A stretch of 64,000 nt of DNA from Kaistia sp. 32K. GTDB lineage: Bacteria; Pseudomonadota; Alphaproteobacteria; Rhizobiales; Kaistiaceae. The notes below the pieces were generated by a model. The model searched no databases. It was not told the DNA's origin and saw nothing but the letters and a program-made list of their open reading frames with translations. Position 1 is the first letter of the stretch. Every line of letters begins with the position of its first letter. This document shows, piece after piece, positions 17,780 through 26,159 of the stretch. The position numbers and the translations under genes were made by a program. The stretch spans positions 744,001-808,000 of the forward strand of contig NZ_AP024269.1 of assembly GCF_016629525.1 (NCBI RefSeq), written 5' to 3'.

Positions 17780-17803
17780 GGGCCGCTGCTCGCGCAGCGG
17801 CCC
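17780..17803. terminator. Bidirectional hairpin terminator between convergent operons
   Basis: GGGCCGCTGC (17780-17789), loop TCGC, GCAGCGGCCC (17794-17803): a perfect 10-bp stem. It is followed by TTCTT on the plus strand and by TTTTC on the minus strand, so it can end both the PF06684 transcript and the CoA-transferase transcript. Confidence 0.85.
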
Positions 17804-17828
17804 TTCTTCATTGGGGGGCAGGGGCCTT

Positions 17829-18971
17829 TCAAACCCGGGCGGCGATCTCGGCGCGGATCTCGTCGCCATGCTCGCCGAGGCGCGGCGAGCGCTTGTCGAT
17901 CGACAGCTCCGCGCCCGACATGGTGATCGGCGTGCGCACGCCCGGCACGCCGCCGAGATTGAGGCGCATGCCGCGAGCGACCACCTGCGGATCGGCGAAG
18001 ACGTCTTCCAGCGTGTTGATCGGCCCGGCCGGAACATGCGCCACTTCGAGCTTGGCGAGCAGGGCGTCGCGCTGCCAGCTTGCAAGCTCCGCGGCGATCG
18101 CCTCCGTCAGCGCCGTCCGGTTGGCGACCCGGCTCGCATTGGTCAGGAAGCGGACATCGGTGGCGAGTTCCGGCTTGCCGATGACCGTGGCGAAACGGGA
18201 AAACTGGCCGTCATTGCCCACCGCGAGGATCAGGTGGCCGTCGGAGACCGCGAAGGTCTGGTAGGGCGCGATGTTCGGATGCGCGTTGCCGAGCCGGCGC
18301 GGCGGCGTGCCGGTGGCGAGGAAGTTCATCGCCTGGTTTGCAAGCACGCCGACCGAGGTGTCGAGCAGCGCCATGTCGATATGCTGGCCGATGCCGGTGC
18401 GCGCGCGCTGGGCGAGAGCCGCCTGGATCGCGATGACGCTGTAGAGGCCGGTGAAGATGTCGGAGAAGGCGACGCCGATCTTCTGCGGTTCGCCGGCGGG
18501 ATCGCCGGTCAAATCCATGATCCCGGCCATGCCCTGGATCAGGAAGTCGTAGCCGGCGCGCTCGCGATACGGCCCGGTCTGGCCGAAGCCGGTGATCGAG
18601 CAATAGACGAGGCGCGGGTTGATCGCCTTCAGGCTCTCATAGTCCAGCCCGTATTTGGCGAGGCCGCCGACCTTGAAGTTCTCGATCACCACGTCGGCGT
18701 CGCGGATCAGCGCGCGGACGAGGTCCACACCCTCGGTCGTGCGAAAATCGGCGACGATCGAGCGCTTGCCCCGGTTGCAGGCGTGGAAGTAGGCAGCGGA
18801 TTTCTCGCCGCCGTCCTCGATGAAGGGCGGCCCCCAGGTGCGCGTGTCGTCGCCATCCGGGCTCTCGACCTTGATGACGTCGGCGCCGAGATCGGCCAGC
18901 GTCTGACCGGCCCAGGGGCCGGCCAGGATGCGCGCCAGCTCGATGACCTTCAGTCCCTCGAGCGGCTGCAT
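17829..18971 (-). CDS. CaiB/BaiF class III CoA-transferase, probably acting on glutarate
   Basis: 380 residues. The N-terminus [38 protein letters not shown] and NRGKRSIVADF are class III CoA-transferase hallmarks, and the catalytic Asp is D171 in VAFSDIFTGLYS. Its ATG overlaps the TGA of the glutaryl-CoA dehydrogenase gene (TGATG), so the two are co-translated. That pairing is the known arrangement for succinyl-CoA:glutarate CoA-transferase, which activates glutarate for the dehydrogenase. The substrate call rests on this neighbour; the family call is firm. Confidence 0.88.
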   Translation of the reverse strand: MQPLEGLKVIELARILAGPWAGQTLADLGADVIKVESPDGDDTRTWGPPFIEDGGEKSAAYFHACNRGKRSIVADFRTTEGVDLVRALIRDADVVIENFKVGGLAKYGLDYESLKAINPRLVYCSITGFGQTGPYRERAGYDFLIQGMAGIMDLTGDPAGEPQKIGVAFSDIFTGLYSVIAIQAALAQRARTGIGQHIDMALLDTSVGVLANQAMNFLATGTPPRRLGNAHPNIAPYQTFAVSDGHLILAVGNDGQFSRFATVIGKPELATDVRFLTNASRVANRTALTEAIAAELASWQRDALLAKLEVAHVPAGPINTLEDVFADPQVVARGMRLNLGGVPGVRTPITMSGAELSIDKRSPRLGEHGDEIRAEIAARV

Positions 18972-20194
18972 CAGAAGAACGCCTGAATGCCGGTCTGGGC
19001 GCGGCCGAGGATCAGCGCGTGCACGTCGTGCGTGCCCTCATAGGTGTTGACCGTCTCGAGGTTCTGCGCGTGGCGCATGACGTGGTACTCGATCTGGATG
19101 CCATTGCCGCCATGCATGTCGCGGGCCTGGCGGGCGATGTCGAGTGCCTTGCCGCAATTGTTGCGCTTGACCAGCGAGACCATCTCCGGCGCCGCCTGGC
19201 CCTCGTCGAACAGCCGGCCGACGCGCAGCGACGCCTGCAGGCCGAGCGCGATCTCGGTCTGCATGTCGGCGAGCTTCTTCTGGTAGAGCTGCATGCCGGC
19301 GAGCGGCTTGCCGAACTGCTTGCGGTCGAGGCCGTACTGGCGGGCGCGGAACCAGCAATCCTCGGCAGCACCCAGCACGCCCCACGAGATGCCGTAGCGG
19401 GCGCGGTTCAGGCAGCCGAACGGACCCTTGAGGCCCGACACGTTAGGAAGCAGGGCGTCCTCGGAGACCTCGACATTGTCGAGCACGATCTCGCCGGTGA
19501 TTGAGGCGCGCAGCGACAGCTTGCCGCCGATCTTCGGCGCCGAGAGGCCCTTCAGGCCCTTTTCGAGCACGAAGCCGCGGATCGCGCCGTCATGCGCTTC
19601 CGATTTCGCCCAGACGATGAAGACGTCGGCGATCGGCGAGTTGGAGGTCCAGGTCTTGGCGCCGTTCAGGACGTAGCCGCCCTCGGTCTTCTTCGCGTTG
19701 GTGATCATGCCGCCCGGATCGGAGCCGGCGTCGGGCTCGGTCAGGCCGAAGCAGCCGATCCACTCGCCGGTCGCGAGCTTCGGCAGGTACTTCTGCCGCT
19801 GCGCCTCGCTGCCATAGGCGTAGATCGGATACATCACCAGCGACGACTGCACGCTCATCATCGAGCGATAGCCCGAATCGATCCGCTCGACCTCGCGCGC
19901 CACCAGGCCGTAGGCGACGTAGGAGGCGCCGACGCCGCCATATTCGGCCGGCACGGTGACGCCGAGAAGGCCCGTCTCGCCCATCTCGCGGAAGATCTCG
20001 GGATCGGTCAGCTCGTCGAGATAGGCCTTCTCGACACGGGGCAACAGGCGGTCGGCGGCGAAGGCCTTGGCCGTGTCGCGGATCATGCGCTCTTCGTCGG
20101 TGAGCTGGGCCTCGAAGTGGAACGGATCGTCCCAGACGAAGCGTGACAGTGCCGGCAGGTCCTTCGGCTTCAGGGTCGGGTTCTGGGCGGACAT
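18971..20194 (-). CDS. gcdH: Glutaryl-CoA dehydrogenase
   Basis: 407 residues from ATG 20194 (the in-frame GTG at 20203 is less likely). Acyl-CoA dehydrogenase fold with family-specific stretches: [66 protein letters not shown] and [16 protein letters not shown], whose Glu is the catalytic base. It converts glutaryl-CoA to crotonyl-CoA and CO2 with FAD, passing electrons to ETF; the pathway drains lysine, tryptophan and glutarate. A LysR gene starts 171 bases away in the opposite direction. Confidence 0.95.
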   Translation of the reverse strand: MSAQNPTLKPKDLPALSRFVWDDPFHFEAQLTDEERMIRDTAKAFAADRLLPRVEKAYLDELTDPEIFREMGETGLLGVTVPAEYGGVGASYVAYGLVAREVERIDSGYRSMMSVQSSLVMYPIYAYGSEAQRQKYLPKLATGEWIGCFGLTEPDAGSDPGGMITNAKKTEGGYVLNGAKTWTSNSPIADVFIVWAKSEAHDGAIRGFVLEKGLKGLSAPKIGGKLSLRASITGEIVLDNVEVSEDALLPNVSGLKGPFGCLNRARYGISWGVLGAAEDCWFRARQYGLDRKQFGKPLAGMQLYQKKLADMQTEIALGLQASLRVGRLFDEGQAAPEMVSLVKRNNCGKALDIARQARDMHGGNGIQIEYHVMRHAQNLETVNTYEGTHDVHALILGRAQTGIQAFF

Positions 20195-20365
20195 CGATCT
20201 CACCTATTGCTTGGATCCGGGGCGCGCGCTGCGGGCGCGGACGGTCGGTCCGGCCGGAGTCCTGGCGCGTTTCGGCGTTGAAACTAGCAAATTCGGGCTC
20301 TCCGCGATAACAAGGGTTTTAGCGAAGTTGATGAGTATTAGTGATAGGCTCGCGGGAGCGTGACC

Positions 20366-21286
20366 ATGCGCGAAGGCTACATACCGACGATCACGGAGCT
20401 GCAGGCTTTCTCCGCCTGCGCCCGTCTCGGAGCGACGACGCGCGCCGCCCAGGCCCTCAACCTGACCCAGAGCGCCGTCAGCCGCTCGGTCGGTACGCTG
20501 GAGGAGCGCCTAGGCGTGCGGCTGTTCCACCGGGTGAAGCAGCGCCTCATTCTTTCCGATGCCGGGCGCGCGCTGTTCCGCGACGCGGATCGGCTGCTCG
20601 ACGATTTGAGGCAGGCGGCGATGACGGTGATGGCCTTCGGCGGTCATGCCGACGTGCTGCGGCTCGCCGTTCTGCCGACCTTCGGCTCGAGCTGGCTGGT
20701 GCCGCGGCTTGCCGCCTACCGGGCGATCGCGCCCAATCTCACCTTCGATGTCTCGGCCCGGCTCGATGTCGTCGATTTCGAGACGGAGGGCTTCGACGCC
20801 GCGATCCAGCGCGGCGATCACCGGTCGGGCGGCGCCTATGCCGACGTGCTGATGGCGGAGGAGCTGGTGGTGCTGGCGGCGCCGTCGCTGCTCGGCGGGC
20901 GGCGCGTGCTGGCGGACGACGAGCTGGCGGGCCTGCCGCTGCTGCAGCAATCGACCCGGCCGACGCTCTGGCTCGACTGGTTCCGCGATGCCGGCCTCGA
21001 CAGCCGCACCATCCTGCGCGGCGCCCGATTCCAGCATTTCGACATGGTGGTGAACGCGGCCATCGCCGGCCTCGGCGTCGCGCTCGTGCCGGAGGTGGTG
21101 GCGCGGGCGGCGCTGGCGGCGGGCGATCTGTGTCCCGCTTCCGAGCGCCGGCTCGTCGGCGACCAGCCCTATACGCTGATCTATCCCGCCCGCAGCCGCC
21201 AGATGGACGGCTTCATGCGGTTCCGCGCCTGGCTGCTCGACGAGGTGAAGGCCGGTCCGGCCGCCGAGACGACGGCGGGCCGATGA
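20366..21286 (+). CDS. LysR-family regulator, divergent from gcdH
   Basis: 306 residues from ATG 20366, which has GGGAG about 7 bases upstream; a GTG at 20360 is also in frame. GcvA-type LysR: winged helix ELQAFSACARLGATTRAAQALN, SAVSRSVGTLEERLGVRLFHR, then an effector domain with YRAIAPNLTFDVSARLDVVDF and EGFDAAIQRGDH. Its divergence from gcdH, a common arrangement for the glutaryl-CoA regulator, makes it the probable activator of gcdH and the CoA-transferase. It converges on the MarR gene with a 19-base gap. Confidence 0.92.
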   Translation: MREGYIPTITELQAFSACARLGATTRAAQALNLTQSAVSRSVGTLEERLGVRLFHRVKQRLILSDAGRALFRDADRLLDDLRQAAMTVMAFGGHADVLRLAVLPTFGSSWLVPRLAAYRAIAPNLTFDVSARLDVVDFETEGFDAAIQRGDHRSGGAYADVLMAEELVVLAAPSLLGGRRVLADDELAGLPLLQQSTRPTLWLDWFRDAGLDSRTILRGARFQHFDMVVNAAIAGLGVALVPEVVARAALAAGDLCPASERRLVGDQPYTLIYPARSRQMDGFMRFRAWLLDEVKAGPAAETTAGR

Positions 21287-21305
21287 CCGATCCTCGTCGA
21301 GGCGG

Positions 21306-21872
21306 CTATTCGTCGCCGATGCGCTTGAGCAGTTCGAGCAGCAGGGCCTGTTCGGCCGAGGAGAGGGGGGCGAGCAGCTGCTGGCCCGCTTCGCGGCTCT
21401 TCGCCAGCCGCTGAAGCGTGTAGTCGACGCCCTTGTTCGTCAGCGTGATGATCACCATCCGCTGGTCGGTGCTGGAGGCGCTGCGCGCCACCAGGCCGAG
21501 CTTGCGCAGCTTGCGCACGACCAGGCTGATCGTCGACGGATCCATCGCGGTCAGGCGACCGAGATGGTTCTGCGAGACGTCGCCATAGCGCAGGATCGTC
21601 GCCAGCGCAGCGAACTGCGTCGGCGTCAGATCCTCGCCAGTCATCACGGTCTGGAAGCACGTCGTGGCGCGCTGATGGGCCTTCCGGATGATGTGCGCGG
21701 GATGTTGATCGAGGTCATACCCGGTTGCCGCGAGCGTCGCGTCGATCTGCTCCCGTGTATAGCGGGTGCCTTCGACTGGCGGATGGTCGAGAAGCCGGGT
21801 ATTTCCGCTGCTGTCATCACTCAAAGGATTGGTGTCCCGTTCAGCCCCGCTTGTCCTAGAGACAAGCCTCAA
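21306..21872 (-). CDS. MarR-family regulator (NicR-like)
   Basis: 188 residues if started at the TTG that overlaps the stop of the upstream amidase gene (TTGA); a later TTG near 21824 is an alternative. Typical MarR core: LTPTQFAALATILRYGDVSQNHLGRL, DPSTISLVVRKLRKLGLVAR and the wing SSTDQRMVIITLTNKG. The wording resembles NicR, the repressor of aerobic nicotinate degradation in Pseudomonas, but I cannot run a tree to prove it. Co-transcribed with an isochorismatase-type amidase. Confidence 0.85.
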   Translation of the reverse strand: MRLVSRTSGAERDTNPLSDDSSGNTRLLDHPPVEGTRYTREQIDATLAATGYDLDQHPAHIIRKAHQRATTCFQTVMTGEDLTPTQFAALATILRYGDVSQNHLGRLTAMDPSTISLVVRKLRKLGLVARSASSTDQRMVIITLTNKGVDYTLQRLAKSREAGQQLLAPLSSAEQALLLELLKRIGDE

Positions 21873-22501
21873 ACCTGTTGTAGCGCAAGGCCGTTCTGCA
21901 GAGAGGCCACAACATCCGCCGCGTTGGAGACGACGCCGAAATGGGTGGCGATGTCATAGAGCGAGCTTTCCTGCTCTCGCGCTCCGGTTGCAGCGCAGCA
22001 ATCCTGCGGCACGACCACGTCATAGCCGATGAAGAAGGCGTCGTGCACGGTCGAGCGCACGCAGATGTTGGTGACCACGCCGAACACGACCAGCTGGGTG
22101 ATCTGCATGTCCTTCAGCGTCAGGTCGAGATCCGTCTGGAAGAACGCCGAATAGCGGCGCTTGATGATGTGGATCTCGTCGGGACGCGCGCCGAGGTCGT
22201 CGATGATCTCGGTGCCCCAGGTGCCTTCGACGCAATGCGGCGTGCGCTTCACCCATTCGCGGTCGCGGCGCATGTTGGGGCGATGCACGTCATGGACCCA
22301 GAGGACGGGCGCGCCGACGGCGCGGGCGGCCTCGATCACGGCGAGCTGCGGCGGCACCAGTGTCTCGTAGCCCGGCAGTACCATCGCGCCGCCCGGCTTG
22401 CAGAAATCATTGATCATGTCGACGACAACAACCGCGGTGCGCGCCTTGTCGAGCGACATGGTTTCGCCATGACGGTGCGACGAGAAAACGTCCGAGCTCA
22501 T
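21869..22501 (-). CDS. Isochorismatase-family cysteine hydrolase (amidase)
   Basis: 210 residues from the ATG at 22501, chosen because GGAGG sits 5 bases upstream. The catalytic triad is visible: D28 in VVVVDMINDF, K114 in HIIKRRYSAF and C147 in GVVTNICVRSTVHDAFF, with the cis-peptide region VVTN before the Cys. Members hydrolyse amides such as nicotinamide, maleamate, ureidoacrylate or biuret. The partner MarR gene and the enamidase cluster 5 kb away make a maleamate-like or other ring-opening product plausible. Family firm, substrate open. Confidence 0.88.
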   Translation of the reverse strand: MSSDVFSSHRHGETMSLDKARTAVVVVDMINDFCKPGGAMVLPGYETLVPPQLAVIEAARAVGAPVLWVHDVHRPNMRRDREWVKRTPHCVEGTWGTEIIDDLGARPDEIHIIKRRYSAFFQTDLDLTLKDMQITQLVVFGVVTNICVRSTVHDAFFIGYDVVVPQDCCAATGAREQESSLYDIATHFGVVSNAADVVASLQNGLALQQV

Positions 22502-22643
22502 ATGAACCTCCATGCCTGCCGCGGGTGCCACCTCATGCTTTCGGCATGGGTCGTCCGGGTTCCCTGTGCCTCGGACTTTATTTGGCTAATAAGTAAAATG
22601 AACCATCAAGTCAATCTCCGCCGCCTGTGCATTTTTAAATCAT

Positions 22644-22660
22644 TCACATGCGCTATGTGA
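22644..22660. promoter_or_regulatory. Inverted repeat TCACAT-GCGCT-ATGTGA
   Basis: A perfect 6-5-6 repeat about 160 bases before the binding-protein gene and about 140 bases before the amidase gene on the other strand. Size and symmetry fit a dimeric regulator, such as the MarR protein or a sugar-responsive repressor encoded elsewhere. Confidence 0.4.
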
Positions 22661-22708
22661 CTGATTTTAGAGCATTTTATCAAAATTCAATCACATTGTA
22701 GCAACGCA

Positions 22709-22738
22709 TTGACAACCGCGGGATTTCGATCAAATTAT
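22709..22738 (+). promoter_or_regulatory. Candidate sigma-70 promoter for the second sugar ABC operon
   Basis: TTGACA (22709-22714), an 18-base spacer and AATTAT (22733-22738), about 70 bases before the ATG at 22806. The -35 is consensus and the -10 is weak. Confidence 0.45.
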
Positions 22739-22805
22739 TGTATGACTATCAATGAATGGAGGGGTCGAGGGGACGTCTCGTGTCATTGGTATGGAGGGAC
22801 TCTAC

Positions 22806-24137
22806 ATGCACATTCGCAAGCGGACTCTTTCGCGACTGATGCTCGCCAGCGCCATGACCGTGCTGGCGGCTCTTTCACCGTCGATCGCCAGCGCCGAGGG
22901 CGTCACCCTCAAGGTGTTTGGCGGTTCTGCGCTCAACAAGCTGGCCCCCCGCCAGACGCCTGACGTGCAGAAGGCCATTCAGGACAAGGTGATCGCCGGC
23001 TTCCTCAAGGAGCATCCCGAGGTCAAGGCGGTCGAGTGGGACGCCCAGGGCCCGCAGGCCAATGACGTCCAGCGCCTGATGACGGCGCGGCTCGCCAATC
23101 AGGAAATGGACCTGATCGCGTGCTCGGCCTTCTACACCAACGGCGCCTATGTCCGCCGTGGCCTGGTCCGTCCGATCACCAAGGAGATCCAGGCGTTCGC
23201 CGGCAATCTCGACCAGCCGGCGATCGGCGCCTTCACCGTCCGCGGCGAGGTCTACGCCGTTCCGATCACCACGATGTCGACCTCGGCGATCTTCTACAAC
23301 AAGAAGCTCTTCGCCAGCCTCGGCATTCCCGTCCCGCCGACCTACGAGGACCTGAAGGCCGCCGCGCCGAAGCTCGCCGCCGCCGGCGTGATCCCGCTGC
23401 TGCATCAGGGCTCGAACGCGCCGATGTGGCCGATGTGGTATTTCGAGACCTTCGCCCAGTCCTCCGGCGATCCGATCGGCCGCACGACGGCGATCCTCGA
23501 CGGCAAGGCCAAGTTCAACGATGCCGACGGCGTCGCCGCCTTCGCGCTGCTCAAGCAGTGGGTCGATGACGGCATCCTCTCCAAGGACTCGCTCGCCGTC
23601 GACCAGGACGGCATGCGCTCCGCCTTCGCGAGCGGCAAGAGCGCCATGTACTATGGCGGCACCTGGGAAGTTCCCTCGCTCGAGGAGAGCGTCAAGGACT
23701 TCGAATGGGGCGTCTTCGCCTTCCCGAAGATGCCGGGCGCCGCGGGTGAGCCGAAGCATGGCGGCGGCGCGGACAACGGCATGTGCATGTCGGCGACCAT
23801 CGCGCCGGAGAAGGTCGATGCCGCCGTCGCCTTCATGGGCTACCTGACCAAGCCGGACGTGGCGACGCTCTATCTCGAGCCCGAGCAGCCGCTGGCGACC
23901 TCGGTCAAGGGCGTACCGGTCGTCGAGGACGCCTATGCCAAGGATCTGCGCGCCAGCGCCTTCCCGAACACCGTCAAGTTCCTCGACTGGGTCTGGCCGG
24001 CGGAAATCGCCACCGCCGTCTCGTCCTCGATCGCCGGCGTCGTCGGCGGTCAGCTGACGCCGCAGCAGGCAGCCGATGCCGTCCAGGCCGTCTATGACGA
24101 TCTGGTCGCCCAGGGCAACTGGCCGCCGGCCGACTAA
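22806..24137 (+). CDS. Sugar ABC transporter substrate-binding protein
   Basis: 443 residues from ATG 22806, which has a strong GGAGGGA seven bases upstream. The Sec signal peptide starts MHIRKRTLSRLMLASAMTVL and is cleaved about residue 33 (ASA|EG). Family-1 solute-binding fold: GPQANDVQRLMTARLANQEM, YAVPITTMSTSAIFYNKKLF and AMYYGGTWEVPSLEES. First gene of a seven-gene plus-strand operon. An intercistronic hairpin follows the stop, which often keeps binding-protein mRNA more abundant than the permease mRNA. Confidence 0.93.
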   Translation: MHIRKRTLSRLMLASAMTVLAALSPSIASAEGVTLKVFGGSALNKLAPRQTPDVQKAIQDKVIAGFLKEHPEVKAVEWDAQGPQANDVQRLMTARLANQEMDLIACSAFYTNGAYVRRGLVRPITKEIQAFAGNLDQPAIGAFTVRGEVYAVPITTMSTSAIFYNKKLFASLGIPVPPTYEDLKAAAPKLAAAGVIPLLHQGSNAPMWPMWYFETFAQSSGDPIGRTTAILDGKAKFNDADGVAAFALLKQWVDDGILSKDSLAVDQDGMRSAFASGKSAMYYGGTWEVPSLEESVKDFEWGVFAFPKMPGAAGEPKHGGGADNGMCMSATIAPEKVDAAVAFMGYLTKPDVATLYLEPEQPLATSVKGVPVVEDAYAKDLRASAFPNTVKFLDWVWPAEIATAVSSSIAGVVGGQLTPQQAADAVQAVYDDLVAQGNWPPAD

Positions 24138-24154
24138 GTCTCTGACTTGAAAAT

Positions 24155-24185
24155 GGGCATCGACCTCGAAACGATGCCGATGCCC
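24155..24185 (+). other. Hairpin downstream of the sugar-binding-protein gene
   Basis: GGCATCG (24156-24162) can pair with CGATGCC (24172-24178); alternatively GGGCATC (24155-24161) pairs with GATGCCC (24179-24185). It lies 18 bases after the stop with no T-run. A 3'-end stabilising or partial-termination role is likely. Confidence 0.45.
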
Positions 24186-24276
24186 GCAGCAAGGCGAGGC
24201 GCCGTCTCCGCCAATCCGGAACGGCGCCCGCTGATTTGGCATGCCGCCTGATCCGATAGTCGATAAGGACAAGACG

Positions 24277-25209
24277 ATGACGACCCTGAGCTCGAAGCCG
24301 CAGCGCTTCTCGATCGGTTATCACCTGAACAGCTGGGACCTCGAAGGCCTGCCGCTGCAGCCGGCGCTGAAGTTCCTGGCCGACCAGGGCTTCGGCTGGT
24401 TCGAGATCCTGGCCTTCACCAGCCTCTCCGACCAGTTCGCCCGCAAGTACATGCAGCTCGGGCACCAGGCGCCCATGGGCGTCACCACCGATACCGACAT
24501 CCTGCGCCGCTACGCGATCCTGTCGAAGGCGCAGAGCGAGCTCGGCATCCGCCTGTCGTCGCTCTACGTCAACGCCGTCTTCGTCAATCCGGTCGCCTGG
24601 GAATATGAGCGCGACGTGCTCCTGTCGCTGGCGCGCCTCCTGAAGGGCTTCGATGCGCCGGTGCTGGTGCTGGGCGGCGGACCGTCGGTCGCCTCCGGCA
24701 ATGCCCATGACGCGCAGGACTACCGCGATTTCGCCCGCGCGCTCGAGGATATCGGCCGTCGCACCAAGGATCTCGGCATCGATACCGTCTACCACCCGCA
24801 CCTCGACACCTTCGTCGAGACGCGCGAGCAGCTCGACCGCTTGATGGACGTGCTCGACACCTCGGTCGCCGGCCTCTGCATCGATCCGGCGCATCTGGCG
24901 CAGACCTATTCCGACCCGGTCGACGCGGTGAAGACCTACATCTCCGCCATCCGCTACATGCATCTGAAGGACACCAAGGTCGATCCGGCGCTCAAGGGCT
25001 ATGACCGCTACGCGGCCTTCTGCGAGCTCGGCGCCGGCGTCGTCGACCTGAAGGGCCTCGTCAAGGAGCTGCTCGACAACGACTATGCGGGCCTCGCCAT
25101 CGTCGAGCTCGACGCGTCGCAGAAGACGGCCGAGCAGAGCACGCTGGAAAGCATCGACTATCTGAAGAACACGCTCGGCCTCGTGCTGACGCCTGACGGT
25201 TCGGCGTAA
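24277..25209 (+). CDS. Sugar phosphate isomerase/epimerase (TIM barrel, AP_endonuc_2 family)
   Basis: 310 residues from ATG 24277 with AAGGA upstream. The Xyl-isomerase-like TIM barrel shows IGYHLNSWDL, FLADQGFGWFEIL, VLVLGGGPS, DTVYHPHLDTFVET, LCIDPAHLAQTY (metal-binding Asp/His), YMHLKDTK and AIVELD (metal-binding Glu). Related proteins include IolE and keto-sugar epimerases. It sits between the binding protein and permeases, so it probably acts on the imported sugar or its oxidation product. The reaction cannot be fixed. Confidence 0.85.
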   Translation: MTTLSSKPQRFSIGYHLNSWDLEGLPLQPALKFLADQGFGWFEILAFTSLSDQFARKYMQLGHQAPMGVTTDTDILRRYAILSKAQSELGIRLSSLYVNAVFVNPVAWEYERDVLLSLARLLKGFDAPVLVLGGGPSVASGNAHDAQDYRDFARALEDIGRRTKDLGIDTVYHPHLDTFVETREQLDRLMDVLDTSVAGLCIDPAHLAQTYSDPVDAVKTYISAIRYMHLKDTKVDPALKGYDRYAAFCELGAGVVDLKGLVKELLDNDYAGLAIVELDASQKTAEQSTLESIDYLKNTLGLVLTPDGSA

Positions 25210-25211
25210 CG

Positions 25212-26159
25212 ATGGCAAACCTGTCGGCAATTTCTGGTGAGCGCGCGCGGGCTGTCCCGCGCGCTTCCTTGGCGAAGCGCCTGGGGCGCAGCGATGGCTT
25301 TGTCGCGGCGATGATGATCTTGCCGGCAGCCATCCTCTTCTCGCTGTTCTTCCTCTGGCCGTTCTTCAACGGCCTCTGGCTCAGCTTTCATCGCTGGGAC
25401 GGCTTCTCGGCACCCCGCTTCATCGGGGTGGCGAACTATCTGCGGCTGACCAAGGACGGCGTCTTTCTCGGCGCGCTGAAGAACAGCTTCATCTTCGTGA
25501 TCCTGAGCCTTGCGTTGAAGAACGGGCTCGGCCTCGCGCTTGCGCTGCTCCTCAACCGGGTCACCTTCGCGCGCGCCTTCTTCCGCGCCTCGGTCTTCGT
25601 GCCGGTGACGATCTCCTTCGTCGCCGCAGGCCTGCTCTGGTCGTGGATCTACAATCCGGTGTTCGGCCTGCTCAATGCAGGGCTGGATTTCGTCGGCCTG
25701 GCGTCGTGGAAGCGCAGCTGGCTCGGCGACGCCAATACGGCGCTCTATGCCGTGATCGCGGTCGACGTCTGGAAATGGCTCGGCTTCCATGCCGTCATCT
25801 ATCTCGCCGGCCTGCAGACGATCCCGTCCGAGCTCTACGAGGCGGCCCGCGTCGACGGCGCCAGCGCCTGGCGGCGCCTCTGGCACATCACGCTGCCGCT
25901 GATGGTGCCGGTGATCTTCATCAACACCATCCTCGGCCTTTCCGGCGCCTTCGTCCGCAACTTCGACATCGTGCACGTCCTCACCCAGGGCGGCCCCAAC
26001 CACGCCACCGAGGTGGTGATCACGGCGATGGTGAAGGCGGCCTTCAACGAGAGCCAGATGGGCTACGCCGCCGCCATGGGCTATGCGCTGTTCGTCCTCG
26101 TCGGCGGCCTCTGCGCGGTGCTCGTCTATCTGCTCGGTCGAACGAGGTTCAAAGTCTGA
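25212..26159 (+). CDS. Sugar ABC transporter permease (MalF/UgpA-like)
   Basis: 315 residues with six predicted spans, first in AAMMILPAAILFSLFFLWPF. EAA loop LYEAARVDGASAWRRLWHITLP, then the conserved TQGGPNHATEV. It starts two bases after the isomerase stop and ends in a TGATG overlap with the partner permease. Confidence 0.93.
   Translation: MANLSAISGERARAVPRASLAKRLGRSDGFVAAMMILPAAILFSLFFLWPFFNGLWLSFHRWDGFSAPRFIGVANYLRLTKDGVFLGALKNSFIFVILSLALKNGLGLALALLLNRVTFARAFFRASVFVPVTISFVAAGLLWSWIYNPVFGLLNAGLDFVGLASWKRSWLGDANTALYAVIAVDVWKWLGFHAVIYLAGLQTIPSELYEAARVDGASAWRRLWHITLPLMVPVIFINTILGLSGAFVRNFDIVHVLTQGGPNHATEVVITAMVKAAFNESQMGYAAAMGYALFVLVGGLCAVLVYLLGRTRFKV

Larger units (their letters stand above)
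22502..22805. other. A+T-rich divergent intergenic region, amidase / second sugar ABC operon
   Basis: 304 bases, clearly lower in G+C than the genes (about 22570-22760). It holds a TCACAT-N5-ATGTGA inverted repeat and a TTGACA promoter candidate, listed separately, and no gene. Confidence 0.6.
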
